A DNA stretch of 64,000 nucleotides, taken from positions 22,862,212 through 22,926,211 of the forward strand of contig OX393565.1 in assembly GCA_947652115.1 (NCBI GenBank), in the 5' to 3' direction. The position numbers and the translations under genes are program-made. This document shows positions 11,661 to 23,630 of this stretch, piece after piece. The notes beneath the pieces were generated by a model. The model did no database searches. It saw only the letters and a list, made by a program, of their open reading frames with translations, and was not told the DNA's origin. The stretch's first letter is position 1. Every line of letters starts with the position of its first letter. This stretch comes from Blastomussa wellsi (taxonomy: Eukaryota; Cnidaria; Anthozoa; Scleractinia; Plerogyridae).

Positions 11661-13356
11661 TCCAAGTGTCCAGCATCTTGACACGTGACGCGAGAAAAAA
11701 AAACCGTGCTAGAAGAAACAAATTGCATCAATGCCGTCGGAAACTGAAACATTGAAAATGACGGCCAAAAACTGAAAGTTTAAAAAATCTAAACTTTGAA
11801 ATTAAAGCTAACGTGCGATATTCTCACTGCTCCGTGCTTGGCTGTAAATGTGGAATAAGCCGTCGGATTCTGTTATAATCTCTTGAGTGTGTTCCAGCTG
11901 AGTTGAGGTGCAAAACGTTTGACTGAAGGGTTTTTGAGAAATCCTCATCGGTGTAACCGGTCAGCAAATCAACACGACTGAAAGGATCGCTCTTGACAGG
12001 AATTTTCATTCGGCGAAAGGAGCCAGTTTTCAACTTCGTTCATAATTTTTGTACGGAGTGGTAAGTACTCAGCCGAAAGCTGTTTCTTTCACGTCGGTGG
12101 AGCTTTTGTTATAAATGTACATATTCATATTGTGTAGCGATCGCCAATTTCATTTGTTTTAGCCTGTGGACAGGCTCACGTTAGGGTCAGACACGCGACG
12201 GTGGTTGGAATAACAAGCAAACTTGCGTCAGAGTGTCGCATTCAACAACGTAACAGCAAAATGGCGAATCATCTGAGATTCGTTTTATTGGTATAATTTG
12301 CAAAACCTCACTTTTCCCTTTCGCATGGTTAATTGATCAAAATGGCTATGAACCCCGGCAAACCTCAAAGAAAAAAAAGCAAGGTGAGCCTGTTCGAAGC
12401 GTACATTTGCTTTTAGCCTCTGATTAACGGAATGTTTGTCATAAAGCTTCATCAAGACTAAAAGCCTTGGCTTTGGATAACTTTTTTATAACAGATGTCA
12501 TTGACTAGAAGCTTTGGCTGCAACTTTTCATTCTAACCATGTTTAAATGACTTCATGTTTCTATCGTTTTTCCGTCTTTAATTTAATATTTTTAGGCGGG
12601 GGGCGGGGGGGGGGGGGGGGTCCTTCTTGAATACAGATCCAGAGCCGCTGCTACAGGATTTGGCAGTTGATAAGCGAATGTGGAGTGTTCTGTAACGTTC
12701 ATGATGATTTACATTTGGGAACCGTTCACCTGCTTTATAAAAAATACCCAAGCAACCGTAAATAGGGGTAGTCCAGCACCTGATAGAAACCTATTTTTTC
12801 GTTCGTTCTCCTTGACAATAGACTTCATTGTTATCAGGGCTAGAGGCTTTGTTTGGGAGTGTTCTCTATTGTTTCCACGCCCAATGGTATTGCCGCTTCA
12901 ACGAGGTGCTATGTATGCTGTCAAATATGGCCGTGATTTAAAACTTTTGAAGGACTCTTCTATGGAACAAACCTGCGTAGAAAGGTTATCTGTTGGTGGT
13001 CTGGTTCCTAAATCTTACTGATAGACACCTTCCTTAGCAACAAATTGGTAGTTAAGAAGGTCCTCCTTATTATTTCCGGCCTAGTCAACCCTATTAAAAC
13101 CGGGCTAACACTAATTCTAATAAGTATAGATCCCTTTGAGTCATTAATGATTTAATATGACGTCATTTGTTTCATTTTTGGCTGATCCACTATTTAATCC
13201 ATATTATCGTTCGTGTCATCATCATGCATCACACATTATTATTTAGTGCGTAAGACTGAGAATCAATCAGATCTCAAAAAATAATGACCAGATCAGAACC
13301 AGTCAGCTTAATAAGAGCAGTGTATTTTTTGTCCACTAGATACACCCTTGACCTAG
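11661..13356. other. Intergenic stretch between the two TPR-CHAT genes
   Basis: No gene recognised apart from the candidate exon at 12342-12386. It contains a poly-G run near 12600-12620 and a 113-codon open frame at 12680-13021 with no family resemblance. Confidence 0.5.
12342..12386 (+). CDS. Candidate first coding exon for TPR-CHAT gene 2 (tentative)
   Basis: Short open frame MAMNPGKPQRKKSK, ATG in the context tcaaaATGG, ending exactly at a good donor AAG|gtgagc in phase 0. The gene-2 frame is open upstream of its first ATG back to 13357, directly after an acceptor-like 'gacctag', also phase 0. Joining the two would add a basic N-terminus and 18 further codons. This is inference only: no homology supports it. 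Confidence 0.25.
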
Positions 13357-13410
13357 AGCAAGCAAATCATTCGAAGCAACATTATATGCACTAAAATAAA
13401 TTCCAAGATC

Positions 13411-15840
13411 ATGGAGTACTACAAGCAACATCTTAGCATTGCCACAGCAATGGGGGACAGGGCTGAAGAAGGACGCGCGTATCGCAATCTTGGAATTACT
13501 TCTCGCAGGCTTGGCGATTTTAAAAAAGCAATACAGTACCACAGACAAGAGCTATTCATTGCTAAAGAGGTGGGAGACAAGGCTGGAGAAGCAGCCGCTT
13601 ACGGAAATCTGGGAAATGCTTATCATTGTGTCGGTGAATTTAACGAAGCCGCATGGCACCACAAGCAAGATCTTACCATTTCCAAAGAGCTGAGAGACAG
13701 GGCTGGTGAAGGAGCCGCTTATGGTAATCTTGGCAATGCTTACCATCGTCTTGGAGATTTTAAACAGGCTATAGGCTACCACCGACAGCGTCTTAGCATT
13801 ATGAAGGAGGTGGGGAACAAGGCTGAAGAGGGAGCTGCCTATGGCGATCTTGGTAACGCTTATCGTCGTCTCGGTGATTTCAAACAGGCCATTGAGTACC
13901 ACGAGCAAAATCTTTTCATTGCCAAAGAAGTAGCTGACAGGGCTGGAGAAGGAGCTGCCTATGGTAACCTTGGCAATGCTCATGACAGTCTCTGTCAATT
14001 CCAAGAAGCAATAGAGTACCACACGCAGCATCTGTGTATTGCAAAAGAAATGAAGGACAGGGCTGGTGAAGGACGTGCCTTTTGCAATCTTGGCAATATA
14101 CATCATGCTCTCGGTGACTTTGAACAAGCCATAGCATACCACAAGCAACATCTTGCTGTTGCCAAAGAAGTAGGAGACAGGGCTGGAGAAGGAGCGGCCT
14201 ATGGTAACCTGGGTACTGCTTTTGATGGTCTTGGTGAACATAAAAAAGCCATAGAGTACCACGAGGGACATTTGGGCATCGCTAAAGAAGTAGGAGACAG
14301 GGCTGGCCAAGCATTAGCATGTTATTCGTTGGGTTTGTCGTTTGAATCCTTGGGCTCTTTACAAAAGGCTATCGAGTATTTTGGATCTAGTGTAAAGCTC
14401 TACAATGACATGAGAGCTCTTCTTCACACGGTGGACGAGTGGAAGATAAGCTTTCGAAGTAAGCATCACAATGTCTACACCGCTCTGTGGACCACGCTAC
14501 TCAGGACTGAAAGCACTGACGATGCTTTGTGCGCAGCTGAGAAAGGGCGAGCACAAGCTTTAATGGATCTTTTAAAATTGCAGTATGGTTTTAGAGAACC
14601 TCAGTCTGCCTCATTTGAACCTAAAGAAACCGTCTCCTACATTTTAAGTGATGTACCTACACAAATAGTTTTCATAGCACTTGCAAATGACACGATAAAT
14701 TTCTGGATTCTCTGCAAGGGAAACGGCGTTCAGTTTAGACAAAAGAAGGTAGAAAATATAAGTACGGATGTAAATGTTACTACCCTCTTACAAAATGAAA
14801 TGAAAAGTACTTTTCAAGTAAACGGCGTTGGTGTTCCTGTAAAATGCGAGGATCGTTCACTGGATGAGCTAAGAGGTGATAAGGAAATGCCGTTTAATCA
14901 TGATAATGATTCTGATCAAGAAATATCTTACTCTTCTTTAAACTGTAAGAGCAAAACATTGCGCCTCTTGTACGAAATGGCCATTGGTCCTGTTGCAGAC
15001 TTGCTCCATCAAGGGGATGATGTAGTCATTGTTCCAGATGGCCCTTTATGGTTGGCACCATTCGCTGCATTTGTAGATCCCGATTCGAGGTACCTTAACG
15101 ATTCTGTTAGGATCCGTATGATCCCCTCATTAGCAAGTTTAAAACTGATTGCTGCTTCGTCTAAGGATTGTCATATGCAGAATGGGGCGTTGATTGTAGG
15201 AGATCCATGTGTAGAGGAAATTACCAACAAGAAAGGTAAGGCCATTTTGCCGCAGTTGACATATGCCAGAGCTGAAGCAGAGATGATAGGAACGATACTT
15301 AAGATACCACCTCTAACTGGAAAAGAAGCAACTAAAGACGAGGTGTTAAAACGAATCACTTCGGTTGCATTGGTGCACATCGCAGCACATGGGGATGCGA
15401 AAACTGGTGAAATCGCTTTGGCTCCAAACCCCGGATGGACTTCCAAGATCCCTAAAGAAAAAGATTATATTTTGAAAGTAGCAGATGTGCAAGCTGTTCA
15501 GCTGCGAGCAAAGCTTGTTGTGCTCAGCTGCTGCCACAGTGGCCGAGGGAGGGTTACCGCTGATGGTGTGGTCGGCATCGCACGGGCATTTCTAAGCGCC
15601 GGTGCTCGATCAGTTCTAGTGTCGCTCTGGGCAATTGATGACGAAGCCACTATGGAGTTTATGAGAAGCTTTTACGAAAGTCTGCGTCGTGGATGTAGTG
15701 CTGGTTTGGCTCTTAACCAGGCTATGAAATCACTCAGAGAGACAGAGAAATATGGCGCCATTAAGTACTGGGCTCCATTTGTACTAATTGGTGACGACGT
15801 AAAGCTTCATTTTGGACCAAAACGAATAAAAGCATTGTAA
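13411..15840 (+). CDS. TPR-CHAT protein 2 (8 TPR units + caspase-like CHAT domain)
   Basis: Tandem paralogue of the gene at 8273, 809 residues in one exon. It has eight 40-residue TPR units (about 1-335), then the CHAT domain with predicted catalytic H660 (HIAAHGD) and C708 (LSCCHSG), both intact. The difference of five TPR units (200 residues) accounts for essentially the whole length difference from the paralogue. The first ATG falls inside the second helix of a TPR, just as in gene 1, and may be preceded by a spliced exon because the frame is open back to 13357. The last 222 nt differ from gene 1 at only 6 positions, while sequence directly upstream is clearly more divergent. A one-base length difference near the stop gives this copy four extra residues (IKAL). 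Probably a cytosolic caspase-like protein of unknown substrate. Confidence 0.9.
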   Translation: MEYYKQHLSIATAMGDRAEEGRAYRNLGITSRRLGDFKKAIQYHRQELFIAKEVGDKAGEAAAYGNLGNAYHCVGEFNEAAWHHKQDLTISKELRDRAGEGAAYGNLGNAYHRLGDFKQAIGYHRQRLSIMKEVGNKAEEGAAYGDLGNAYRRLGDFKQAIEYHEQNLFIAKEVADRAGEGAAYGNLGNAHDSLCQFQEAIEYHTQHLCIAKEMKDRAGEGRAFCNLGNIHHALGDFEQAIAYHKQHLAVAKEVGDRAGEGAAYGNLGTAFDGLGEHKKAIEYHEGHLGIAKEVGDRAGQALACYSLGLSFESLGSLQKAIEYFGSSVKLYNDMRALLHTVDEWKISFRSKHHNVYTALWTTLLRTESTDDALCAAEKGRAQALMDLLKLQYGFREPQSASFEPKETVSYILSDVPTQIVFIALANDTINFWILCKGNGVQFRQKKVENISTDVNVTTLLQNEMKSTFQVNGVGVPVKCEDRSLDELRGDKEMPFNHDNDSDQEISYSSLNCKSKTLRLLYEMAIGPVADLLHQGDDVVIVPDGPLWLAPFAAFVDPDSRYLNDSVRIRMIPSLASLKLIAASSKDCHMQNGALIVGDPCVEEITNKKGKAILPQLTYARAEAEMIGTILKIPPLTGKEATKDEVLKRITSVALVHIAAHGDAKTGEIALAPNPGWTSKIPKEKDYILKVADVQAVQLRAKLVVLSCCHSGRGRVTADGVVGIARAFLSAGARSVLVSLWAIDDEATMEFMRSFYESLRRGCSAGLALNQAMKSLRETEKYGAIKYWAPFVLIGDDVKLHFGPKRIKAL

Positions 15841-15858
15841 GTAGATTTTGCTTCGAAA

Positions 15859-16076
15859 GTGGAGGGGGCAGGGGCGGAAACCCGGAAGAATTGGGGGGCG
15901 GCAGGAGTGCAGGAGGGGGAGGAGAAGAATCGCGAAGTGGGATTTCGACTGTGGCAGGAACCGGGAGGAATCGGAAACGTTGCATAATATTTTGCAATAG
16001 GAACAAAATAGAAGAGCGAGAGCCACCTAAGTAGGGGTGGGAAGCGGGACGTTCAGACCCCTGTCTCCCCACCCAC
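15859..16076. mobile_element. 218-bp MITE with 6-bp target duplication, inserted in the 3' flank of TPR-CHAT 2
   Basis: Flanked by TCGAAA at 15853-15858 and 16077-16082. The paralogous flank after gene 1 has a single uninterrupted TCGAAACAGTTAATAA, giving the empty site. The ends are imperfect inverted repeats: GTGGAGGGGGCAGGGG at the left, GTGGGTGGGGAGACAGGGG as the complement of the right. No coding capacity. Confidence 0.8.
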
Positions 16077-16159
16077 TCGAAACAGTTAATAATATTAATG
16101 AATATTTAAATTAACGCAACAAAGCCATGTAATCTTACGGAGGGCCAACTCAGTACTTG

Positions 16160-16602
16160 AAGTGCACCTAACCCCAAAAATATTTTTTCGCTACAATAAA
16201 CCTTTGCACCAGTTCGAAACGCGTTACAACTTTCCTTTCTCCTTTTTACCAAATGCTGACTATTTATAGCATTAAAAAGCTACGAAAAATCGAGCATCAG
16301 TTGGTTCACGACCGAGTCAGAAGGGGCGTGGGTCTATTCCTGGGTTGACGTCACAAACTGATTTGCATCGCATCAAGTCTTTGTAAACATGCATGCAAAT
16401 CAGTTTGTGATGCGTCTACCCAGGAATAGACCCACGCCCCTTCTGACTCGATCGTGAACCAAATAACGTACAGTTTTTCGTAACTTTTTAATGCTATAGA
16501 TAGCCCGCATTTAGTAAAAATGAGAAACGAAAAGGGGCAATGCGTTTCGAACTGGTACAAAGGTTTATTTTAAAGAAAAAATATTTTGGGGTTATGTGCA
16601 CT
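16160..16602. mobile_element. 443-bp foldback element
   Basis: Long inverted repeat with arms of roughly 200 bp: the left arm AAGTGCACCTAACCCCAAAA returns as the complement of the right end (ttttggggttatgtgcactt). The middle arms contain 'ggggcgtgggtctattcctg' and its complement around 16325 and 16420. Flanks ttga and ttaa could be a degenerate 4-bp target duplication. An AATAAA at 16195 lies inside it and could serve TPR-CHAT 2. Confidence 0.8.
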
Positions 16603-19600
16603 TTAACTTTTATGCTACACTATTAGCCAGTGATAGATATTGAACGTCTACATGTTTGGCTTACAAAATCAGGTGAACAGCGGTCAACGGACCTGTATCT
16701 GTCGAGTTGCATTGTTGGACACTTATGAATATCATAATATGAAGGTAGACCACGGCTGGGTTGTTGGATTTTTTTTGCTAAAGTAATGCTTAAGCAGGAT
16801 TTTTCGAGTGAAATCCTCTGCACTAATTTTTTCCAGTCAAATATCCCTTTGTTTATTATTTAGAAATAAAAATGATATTTATCAAAAAAAGTTGTACTTG
16901 CGGGCTTAGAGTGATTTTATTTAACCCGCACAAGATCAATTCTATTTTTTGTTTGTTTGTATTTGTGTTCTATTTATGCTTTTTACTACTAGTAACATAA
17001 ATAACCAAAAACCATGACAGAGGATTAAACTTCTACAAGAAAGAGTTACAATTTGACATGTGCGTGCTCGTCTGATCTGTGCATATGGCCACAATCTTAG
17101 TTTATACATTTCAGTTGTCAAATCATTTCTATATGTCGAGGATGAAAACTCTGCATGTGCTTGCTAATAAAATACAAACCAATAAACCAAGGTGGCTGTT
17201 TATAGCACATGGTTCTATTACTTTTAAGCCATGGTTACCCTGTTATCCATGGTTTTTCTGTAAGGTTGTTTGGAACCAAGTTTTCATGATGAGGTTGCTG
17301 CGCGCAAAATGTATCAGCCTGAAATAAGGTGAATGGGGAGGATCAGCCAGGATCAAGCAAACTGTTGTGGAAAGTGACTGCCCAAGGGTTTCTTCAGTTG
17401 GGTACAGTTTGTCAGCCCGACAGTGCAATTCACTCTGCAGGAATGTTTTTGCTTCACTTCCTCTTTGCATGATTTTTTTCAGTCACATAACCTTGCATGA
17501 ATTTTGTTTGTATCCTCCATCACTTTTCTAGCGGTCCGTCCCTTATCGTCATATTTAAAAAGAGGGGGAAAGTCCCCATTACGAGGAATAAAAAGAGACG
17601 GGGAATATTGTCTCGTTCATGACCTGTCTACATCGCCTCAATTTTAGTACACTTAAAATAATTAGTTTTCCAATAAAACTTCTTCGGTAAACCTGAGCTT
17701 GAAATGCACTGCAATAAAGGATGACTACTCAACGAACGGTAGCAGTAGAAAATTTTCCTTTTGGTGAACGCAGACTCGTACCCGGGTTCTGGGAACGAGA
17801 GAAAATTGGATACTAGGGAAGATTGATGCACGCGGAGTGTCATGGGAAGAATCAGTCTTCCCTAGTATCCAATCTTCTCTCGCCCACGCCGTAAATAATG
17901 AATGACGAATTTGAGCCTTTGATGTTGGAGATTCTGTGCAGGAAAATGTCTTATTAAGATTCGTTGAGTAAATATTAAGTAAATATTAATAAAAAATGTA
18001 CGTTTGTTCATTTTTCTGCCTGATAAATAGAGCTTTTTTGGAATCAGCTTCTTCGGAAAGTTTGGTAATGAAAACAGCTACGAATTTCGCCTATCTGTCA
18101 CTTGACTCTTAGGGCTGGACAGCTTAAAATTAATAATTTTGTATTCTGACTTGTCCCGTTAAGTTGATTGAGGGGCCATTAAATAAAGATTAGTTTGCGT
18201 TTACCCGCTGTGAAGCCGTCCCCAAGGAAACTGACTTGGACAGCTAGTTCACGGTAATAAAATAGAAGGTGTTCAAGCTACTCAGTAAAATTATGTTAAG
18301 AACGACATCTTTACTTTGCTTTATCAGCCAGAATGCAGAACGCGCTGAAATGCTGATAATTGATATTTTGTTCAATTGCAAAGTGCGTGCTCTTATCAAG
18401 CTTTTGATCTACGAAACGTTAATGCGAATGACGTTCAATCAACAAGTATTGATTTACTTGGAAGAATTTAGTATGCGAAAGCCAATATTAAAATTCATAG
18501 TATGTCCACGAAATGTTGTGTACCATTACGTGAGTATGCCATTTTTTCTTTTATGCGTTTAGATAATTGATTTTTGATCTTATCGAGGCTTGGTTGCCCA
18601 ACATTGCAGTCAAAATACTTCCTAACATAATTTAATTGGGACCGCCATAGCTTATCCCAGTTTCTGAGGCGTATTTCTTCTCCTGCCTGGATGGGTTTAT
18701 GTCGTTATTGTTGCTGTTATATGACAGTACTTACTATTTACTTATGGCCATAACCCAAGGAGGGTATATGGCCGGTTTCTTCTTTTTTTTTTAGAATTTC
18801 CGGTTTCCGTAATCAATAATTTTTTTACGGGATGGGGGGATTGGCCCCATGCCCAACCCCCAGGCTGGAGGGCCTGGGTTTTCTTTTAGGGTGTCCTTCC
18901 TTTAGCCACAATAACCAGTTATTTGAAAGGCGCCGGATACCCGCCTTTTGCCGTTGTCGCTTGTGTTAGAGGACAATAAACTTACTGAATTCATAAGACA
19001 AAGATTTGAAACTGTGAAAAAGTTCCCGCAAATTTTAAGAAAACTCTAAAAACTAAGATCCTTAAGGAGGTTTTAAGACAAGAATACTGAGCTCTCCTGA
19101 GTATTCAGGAGTATACAATAAAGTTTATAATTCTATTCTATTCTATGTAATATTCATTAAAAAAATTATTGTTTCAAGATTTGCCGTACGTGCTTATTAT
19201 AACGAGTATGTTGCATGATCCTACTAATTGAATTTTGCGTTTAAACTTATTTTTCAAGCAGTTAAAATCGTATGTCATCGTATTCCGATCTTTCAGTTGT
19301 GACTTCTATCAAGATTTTATTAGGCTGCGTTTATGTCTGTGCAATGTATCACCAAGGGAATGAGAGGTGCGCTGCTCAAGCTTCGCCATAATGAAAAGAA
19401 TGAAAAACTTTTCCAGTAAGGCTGCGCATTATTTTGTTTCACTATCAGACATTAATAATCATGAAACTATGAAAGATCAGAATCTTATATAACACAATTT
19501 CGTGCAGTGTCCGAAGGCACATGTAAGCTTACTAGTAACCGTAACTTTAATCCTGTTTTGATGACCATTTTACGTTAATTAACTTGTTTAACCATTAACA

Positions 19601-19700
19601 AAAATTTTATCCTATCTGCATCGCGTCCACTTTATTTTCACCCATTTAAGCCACGTGGCTGTTCTGTATGGATTGTTGAACTTAAGCAGCTGTATACATG
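16603..19700. other. Intergenic stretch
   Basis: No gene recognised. It holds a short inverted repeat at 17795-17882 ('ttggatactagggaagatt' and its complement), SINE-like debris near 18640-18715, and a plus-strand retroposon-like tail ending in TTCTATTCTATTCTAT at 19129-19145. A 97-codon open frame at 18269-18562 matches nothing known. Confidence 0.5.
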
Positions 19701-19709
19701 AGCAATATG

Positions 19710-19720
19710 TATTTAAAAAG
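19710..19720 (+). promoter_or_regulatory. TATA-like box of the ependymin-like gene
   Basis: TATTTAAAAAG about 50 bp before the ATG, which leaves room for a short 5' UTR of about 25 nt. Good position and composition, but not proven. Confidence 0.45.
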
Positions 19721-19767
19721 GGCGCGAAGAGAAAGCCCTCAGTCCAAGAAAACCTTGGTATTTGAAG

Positions 19768-22700
19768 ATGAAGGCCATTTTCTTTGTAGTCGGGCTGCTT
19801 TTGGGCTGCTCAAGTGCCAATCCGGCAAAGCGATCTCTAAAATGCTCTGGTAAGAATATGCGCTCAGCTGAATTTAGTGTTGTCTATAATTGTTTTGTTT
19901 TCCTGTGCTAAATCCTGGCACGTTCTTTTTGTCATTAGGTTTTCCAAAGCAGCTATCGGGTAGGCTATATACGGTAAGAAGGCATTAACATCAAAGCGTT
20001 TACTCGCAAATAGTTTTTGTATTTTTTCCCTTTAACCCTTTTTATCATTTTCTAACATTAAAAGTGGATAACGAAACTTTCGAAACCTTCGGCAACAGCT
20101 TCTGTTTTGAGTTATCCAGTCGAAGGTACGCACCCATCGGGAATAATACGTTTTCGCTCTAAGAGACGGGGATGCAATTCTGCATCAAAGGACTTAGAAA
20201 GCTGTCAAAGATGAATGGTTTTGTCAGCCACAGAATTTAACAAACTGGATTCAGCATTGCTATTGTTTATTATAGGTCGAGGTAGACGAATCAGGATCGT
20301 CGGAAACAATTGACCTGTCATTCAACTTAGATTTGAGTCTTCAAATCATGCAGGAAGAAACTGCTGATGGAATTTTGATAATGGACTTCAAAGAGGTAAG
20401 TTCCCGTGATGGCGGGGAACGGGGGAAACGCAAATGTGAAAGTGAAGGGGTGCTCCTCTTCTCGTTCAAGGGTGTAGATTCCAGATTACGGTACAGTCAG
20501 ACCTCTACTTACTAGCCTGTTCCAAGCGTGGGCATGGGGAACGGTGCGAAAGAAACCGGCGAGCGAAAAAATAGGGTGGGGAGGGGGTGGGGAGAGCTCC
20601 CTCTCCTTCCCCCTTTTTTTTTCGCTCGCCGTTTTCTTTCGCGCCGTTCCCCACTGACAGAAACGCGTGGAACAGACTATCTCCCTACGAACACCGCCGA
20701 TATTTTTCGCCATGTTGCACGTCGATAACTCTGGGCTGTTTTATGGTAATCAGAGAAATTGACCATTTCCTTGCAAAGAAAGAAGACACCAGTATCTGAG
20801 TTGCCCCCAATTTATTTTGGTTGGAGGGGTGGGGGGGGGGAGAACCTCTGCACCCCCCTGCCTCCCCAGCCTGTACGCCTACATGAGAGTCGATGGACAG
20901 TGAGTTTAATAGATTTTCAGACCAAACGAGGGCAACTTTGATCTCAAAACCGTTCTGACCCTAATTACGGCGCTTGAGGATTGTCGCTATTAAGTATGGT
21001 TTTTCTATTTAGCTAAGTTTCTTCATATATTGCATTTTTGCAGGGCAAACTTTACGAGAGTGGCCCAGAAGGATGTTATAGTGAGCCACTAGAGGAAAAA
21101 ATAATGCCTGAAAAATTTCAGGATTTACCTCTAAAGCTCATCGCCTCAGGTTCCCTTGGAATTAAAGGAGTCTCGGTGGACTGTTACTCGTTTCATAATG
21201 CTGATGAAGGTCAGTAAAATTAATCGTTTGGTTGTCAAGTGATATTCACGTCATTTCTCTACAATGACAAGGTTTCTTCATTGATTAGTTTAACAATAAC
21301 AACAACAACAATTTATTTAAAAATTTATAACAAAGGTATAAGGGGCTTGTCTCGCAATTCAAATAGCCGCAAAGCTAGTCGAGGCGGGACAAGATGAGCA
21401 CGAGAAACATAATGGACACAGCATGAAAATATAACTTTACTGCGGTGTAAAGCCAACTTAAAGCTGGCGTAATCGTCCCCTTTCAGCTCCTTTATGCCCC
21501 TCCCCCTTTCAGTTTTTTTAAAGCTGACCTTTATGCCAGCTTTACACTCATAATTAAAGCTTGAGTAAATGCATTTAAACATTTAAGTAACTTTAACAAG
21601 CTTTAATTCATAGCGTAAAGTTGGTTAACCAACTTTCAGCAGGTTTAAGTCAACTTTCATTTTACGTAAATCTCCATTTTCGTGCTGTGGGAAAAGACAA
21701 ACTACAATGAACTACAGACCTGTTGGAAAACGGAAAACTTAGCTTTACATAATAACGCAGATTTAAGCTATACAGCAAAATTAAAGTAAATTACATGAAT
21801 TTTTTATTATTATTAATATTACAATTGAAGAGAGATGAAGAAGCCTTGGAAAAGGAGAATCGGATTATATTAGAAAACGAGGAAGACACAGAGGATCCAT
21901 TTTTCATGGGTTAATTATCGTTTCCACTTCAATATAGTTTCAAGTATATCGTTCCAAATAACTTTCCTTTTAGGGATTTTTTAAAAGGTTTTTTCGCACT
22001 TGTTTAGAATCGCGTATTTTCTCGGTTTTTACTTGAGTGTCGTAAAAAATTCGAGTTTGCTTTATAAGTACAGCCAAAACTATCATGACACGCTCGCATG
22101 TTTTCCGCGTTGTGCTTGAGTTTTGATTAGTTCACCTATTACAGGGGCGGATCCAGGATTGCCTTAGGAGGGGTGCACCACTAAAGAATGACGTAATTAA
22201 TGGACGACGTAAGCAGAACACTAGTTGTATTAGAAAGCCACAGGTCATCCCAGGGAGGGATGCGTACCCTTTGCACCCCCCCCCCCCCCCAGATCCGCCC
22301 CTGTGTTAGTTCACTTTGGATCTAATCTAAAACCATTATTAAACGGTAACAAATGCACTACTGGACTGCTGTATACTATTGTAACTATTCGAACTAAGGC
22401 CTCCGCTGCCACTTGGAAATTAATAGGAGGAGTGGGTGCTATATCAGAGACCGGGCGTATCAACAACGTTGACGTTGTAGAGACATGTTTACTAAGACTG
22501 AAATATTTCAATTTCGTAGGTGTTGGCATCTTAACTTTGGAGTCCGGGGAAGAGTGTATTCCAGTTAGCTTTGCCTTGAAGTCAAATTATTCTGCTATTG
22601 CAGGGAGGTAACATGTTTGAAATTTTTGTATCAAAACCACTCAACATGGCAAGGTGTGATTAACAGAGGCCGAAATATAGTAAAGTGATACTGGTCAGTG

Positions 22701-23463
22701 GATAACCTTTTCTGACAGCCGTCAACTGACTATAATATGGGCGTCCAATATGAAAGATGTATAAAGCTTAAAGTTAACCACATTTTTGACCAGTCGACCT
22801 ATCTCTTGAGCATGGTCACTAGCCATTATGACCATGAAAAATGAAATGCATGTTTCTCCTATTTACATGCGTGCGTGACTCCCCAATTTCTACGGTTAAG
22901 GGACTCCACTATTAAAGGCCAAAAGACATGTAATTCAAACGCAAAGTTCTAGTTTTGTTAAAAATAGCTATGCACTCAAGTTATGAGGAGTATAATTTGA
23001 AGTTACGAAGTTAGATCTTAAATTGAAAACTTCAAGTTGATGTGTTCTAACTCTGTCCCAGTGTATTACAAAAATTACAAAAAAACTAATCTGCTAATTA
23101 CAATTTTCTATTTCTGGGCGCTCATTTTGTTTGAGCGAAAGTAATTAGTCATAAATTCAACACAGCTTTGAACAAAAATGCAGCAAACAAACTCCATTTT
23201 ACGTAGAAAGAACACTTACGATACTTCTTTATGTTTTCAGCTTCCTTGATTTAAAACAAACAGTCCAGCCTTACAAACTGAAGATACCAGACGAGTGTAA
23301 ACAGGCGGCCATCACCCGCCGTTCCCTTGGAGACATGATTGAAACTCTGAATGCGAAAAAAGCAGCGAAGGCATTCCCGCTGTTTGATGCTCCGCATGCT
23401 AGTATAAAACGGAGGGGATTCCCATGGATTGTTCCAAAGAAGGAAAAGGATGAAGGGAAATAG
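19768..23463 (+). CDS. Divergent ependymin-like secreted protein
   Basis: Six exons: 19768-19849, 19939-19973, 20276-20395, 21044-21209, 22520-22607, 23241-23463; about 237 residues. Signal peptide MKAIFFVVGLLLGCSSANP. The domain aligns by eye with the ependymin-related protein on the minus strand at 34131-40057: GKLYESGPEGCYSEPL against its KCVKKELTDPF, LGIKGVSVDCYSF against LPGLGVNVALF, ESGEECIPV against EPGCIPV, and SFLDLKQTVQPYKLKIPDEC against SFFDVELGVDPERFIPPSEC. Exons 2 (35 nt) and 5 (88 nt) have identical lengths and all five intron phases (1,0,0,1,2) agree. After the last ependymin-type cysteine it has an extra basic tail of about 53 residues. Probably extracellular, binding hydrophobic ligands as proposed for the family (inference). 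Poly(A) signal ATTAAA at 23571. Confidence 0.75.
20513..20676. mobile_element. Foldback MITE in intron 3 of the ependymin-like gene
   Basis: Inverted repeat of about 60-bp arms: 'agcctgttccaagcgtgg' to 'ggcgagcgaaaaa' at the left and the complementary 'ttttcgctcgccgttttctt' to 'cgtggaacagact' at the right. GC-rich centre, no coding capacity. Confidence 0.7.
21290..21312. repeat. (AAC)n microsatellite / retroposon tail
   Basis: AACAATAACAACAACAACAA followed by tttattta in intron 4 of the ependymin-like gene. It reads on the minus strand like the tail of a retroposon. Confidence 0.5.
22142..22303. mobile_element. 162-bp hAT-like MITE
   Basis: Terminal inverted repeats CAGGGGCGGATCCAG (left) and the complement of AGATCCGCCCCTG (right), a terminus common among animal hAT-type miniature elements. 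Inner poly-C run. Similar 'ttagttcac' words lie close to both ends, but no clean 8-bp duplication is seen. It sits in intron 4, 216 bp before exon 5 of the ependymin-like gene. Confidence 0.7.
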
Positions 23464-23570
23464 TTGCATAGAACGAGTATAGGCAGAAATGGTTGTGTCA
23501 TTTTCCAATATTGAAGAGTAAGTTTAGAGTAGATGATAACTGACACAAGAATTTATGTAATTCCTTCTGA

Positions 23571-23576
23571 ATTAAA
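23571..23576 (+). terminator. Poly(A) signal ATTAAA of the ependymin-like gene
   Basis: ATTAAA 108 nt after the TAG stop; the first common poly(A)-signal variant found downstream. Confidence 0.5.
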
Positions 23577-23630
23577 GAAATGGTTAAATTACATGCATGG
23601 CATAATGAAGTGTCTATATTTGAAAATTAA

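Noticed and set aside
11824..12033. 69-codon minus-strand open frame
   Set aside because: No homology recognised and no splice context sufficient to call a gene.
13552..14310. 252-codon open frame antisense to TPR-CHAT 2 (similar ones in TPR-CHAT 1)
   Set aside because: It repeats with the 120-nt TPR period and is the mirror of the coding repeat; no family resemblance or start context.
22303..22519. Protein-coding frame extending upstream of exon 5 of the ependymin-like gene
   Set aside because: Open frame only; the acceptor at 22519 gives the 88-nt exon with the right phase, and the upstream part begins inside a MITE.
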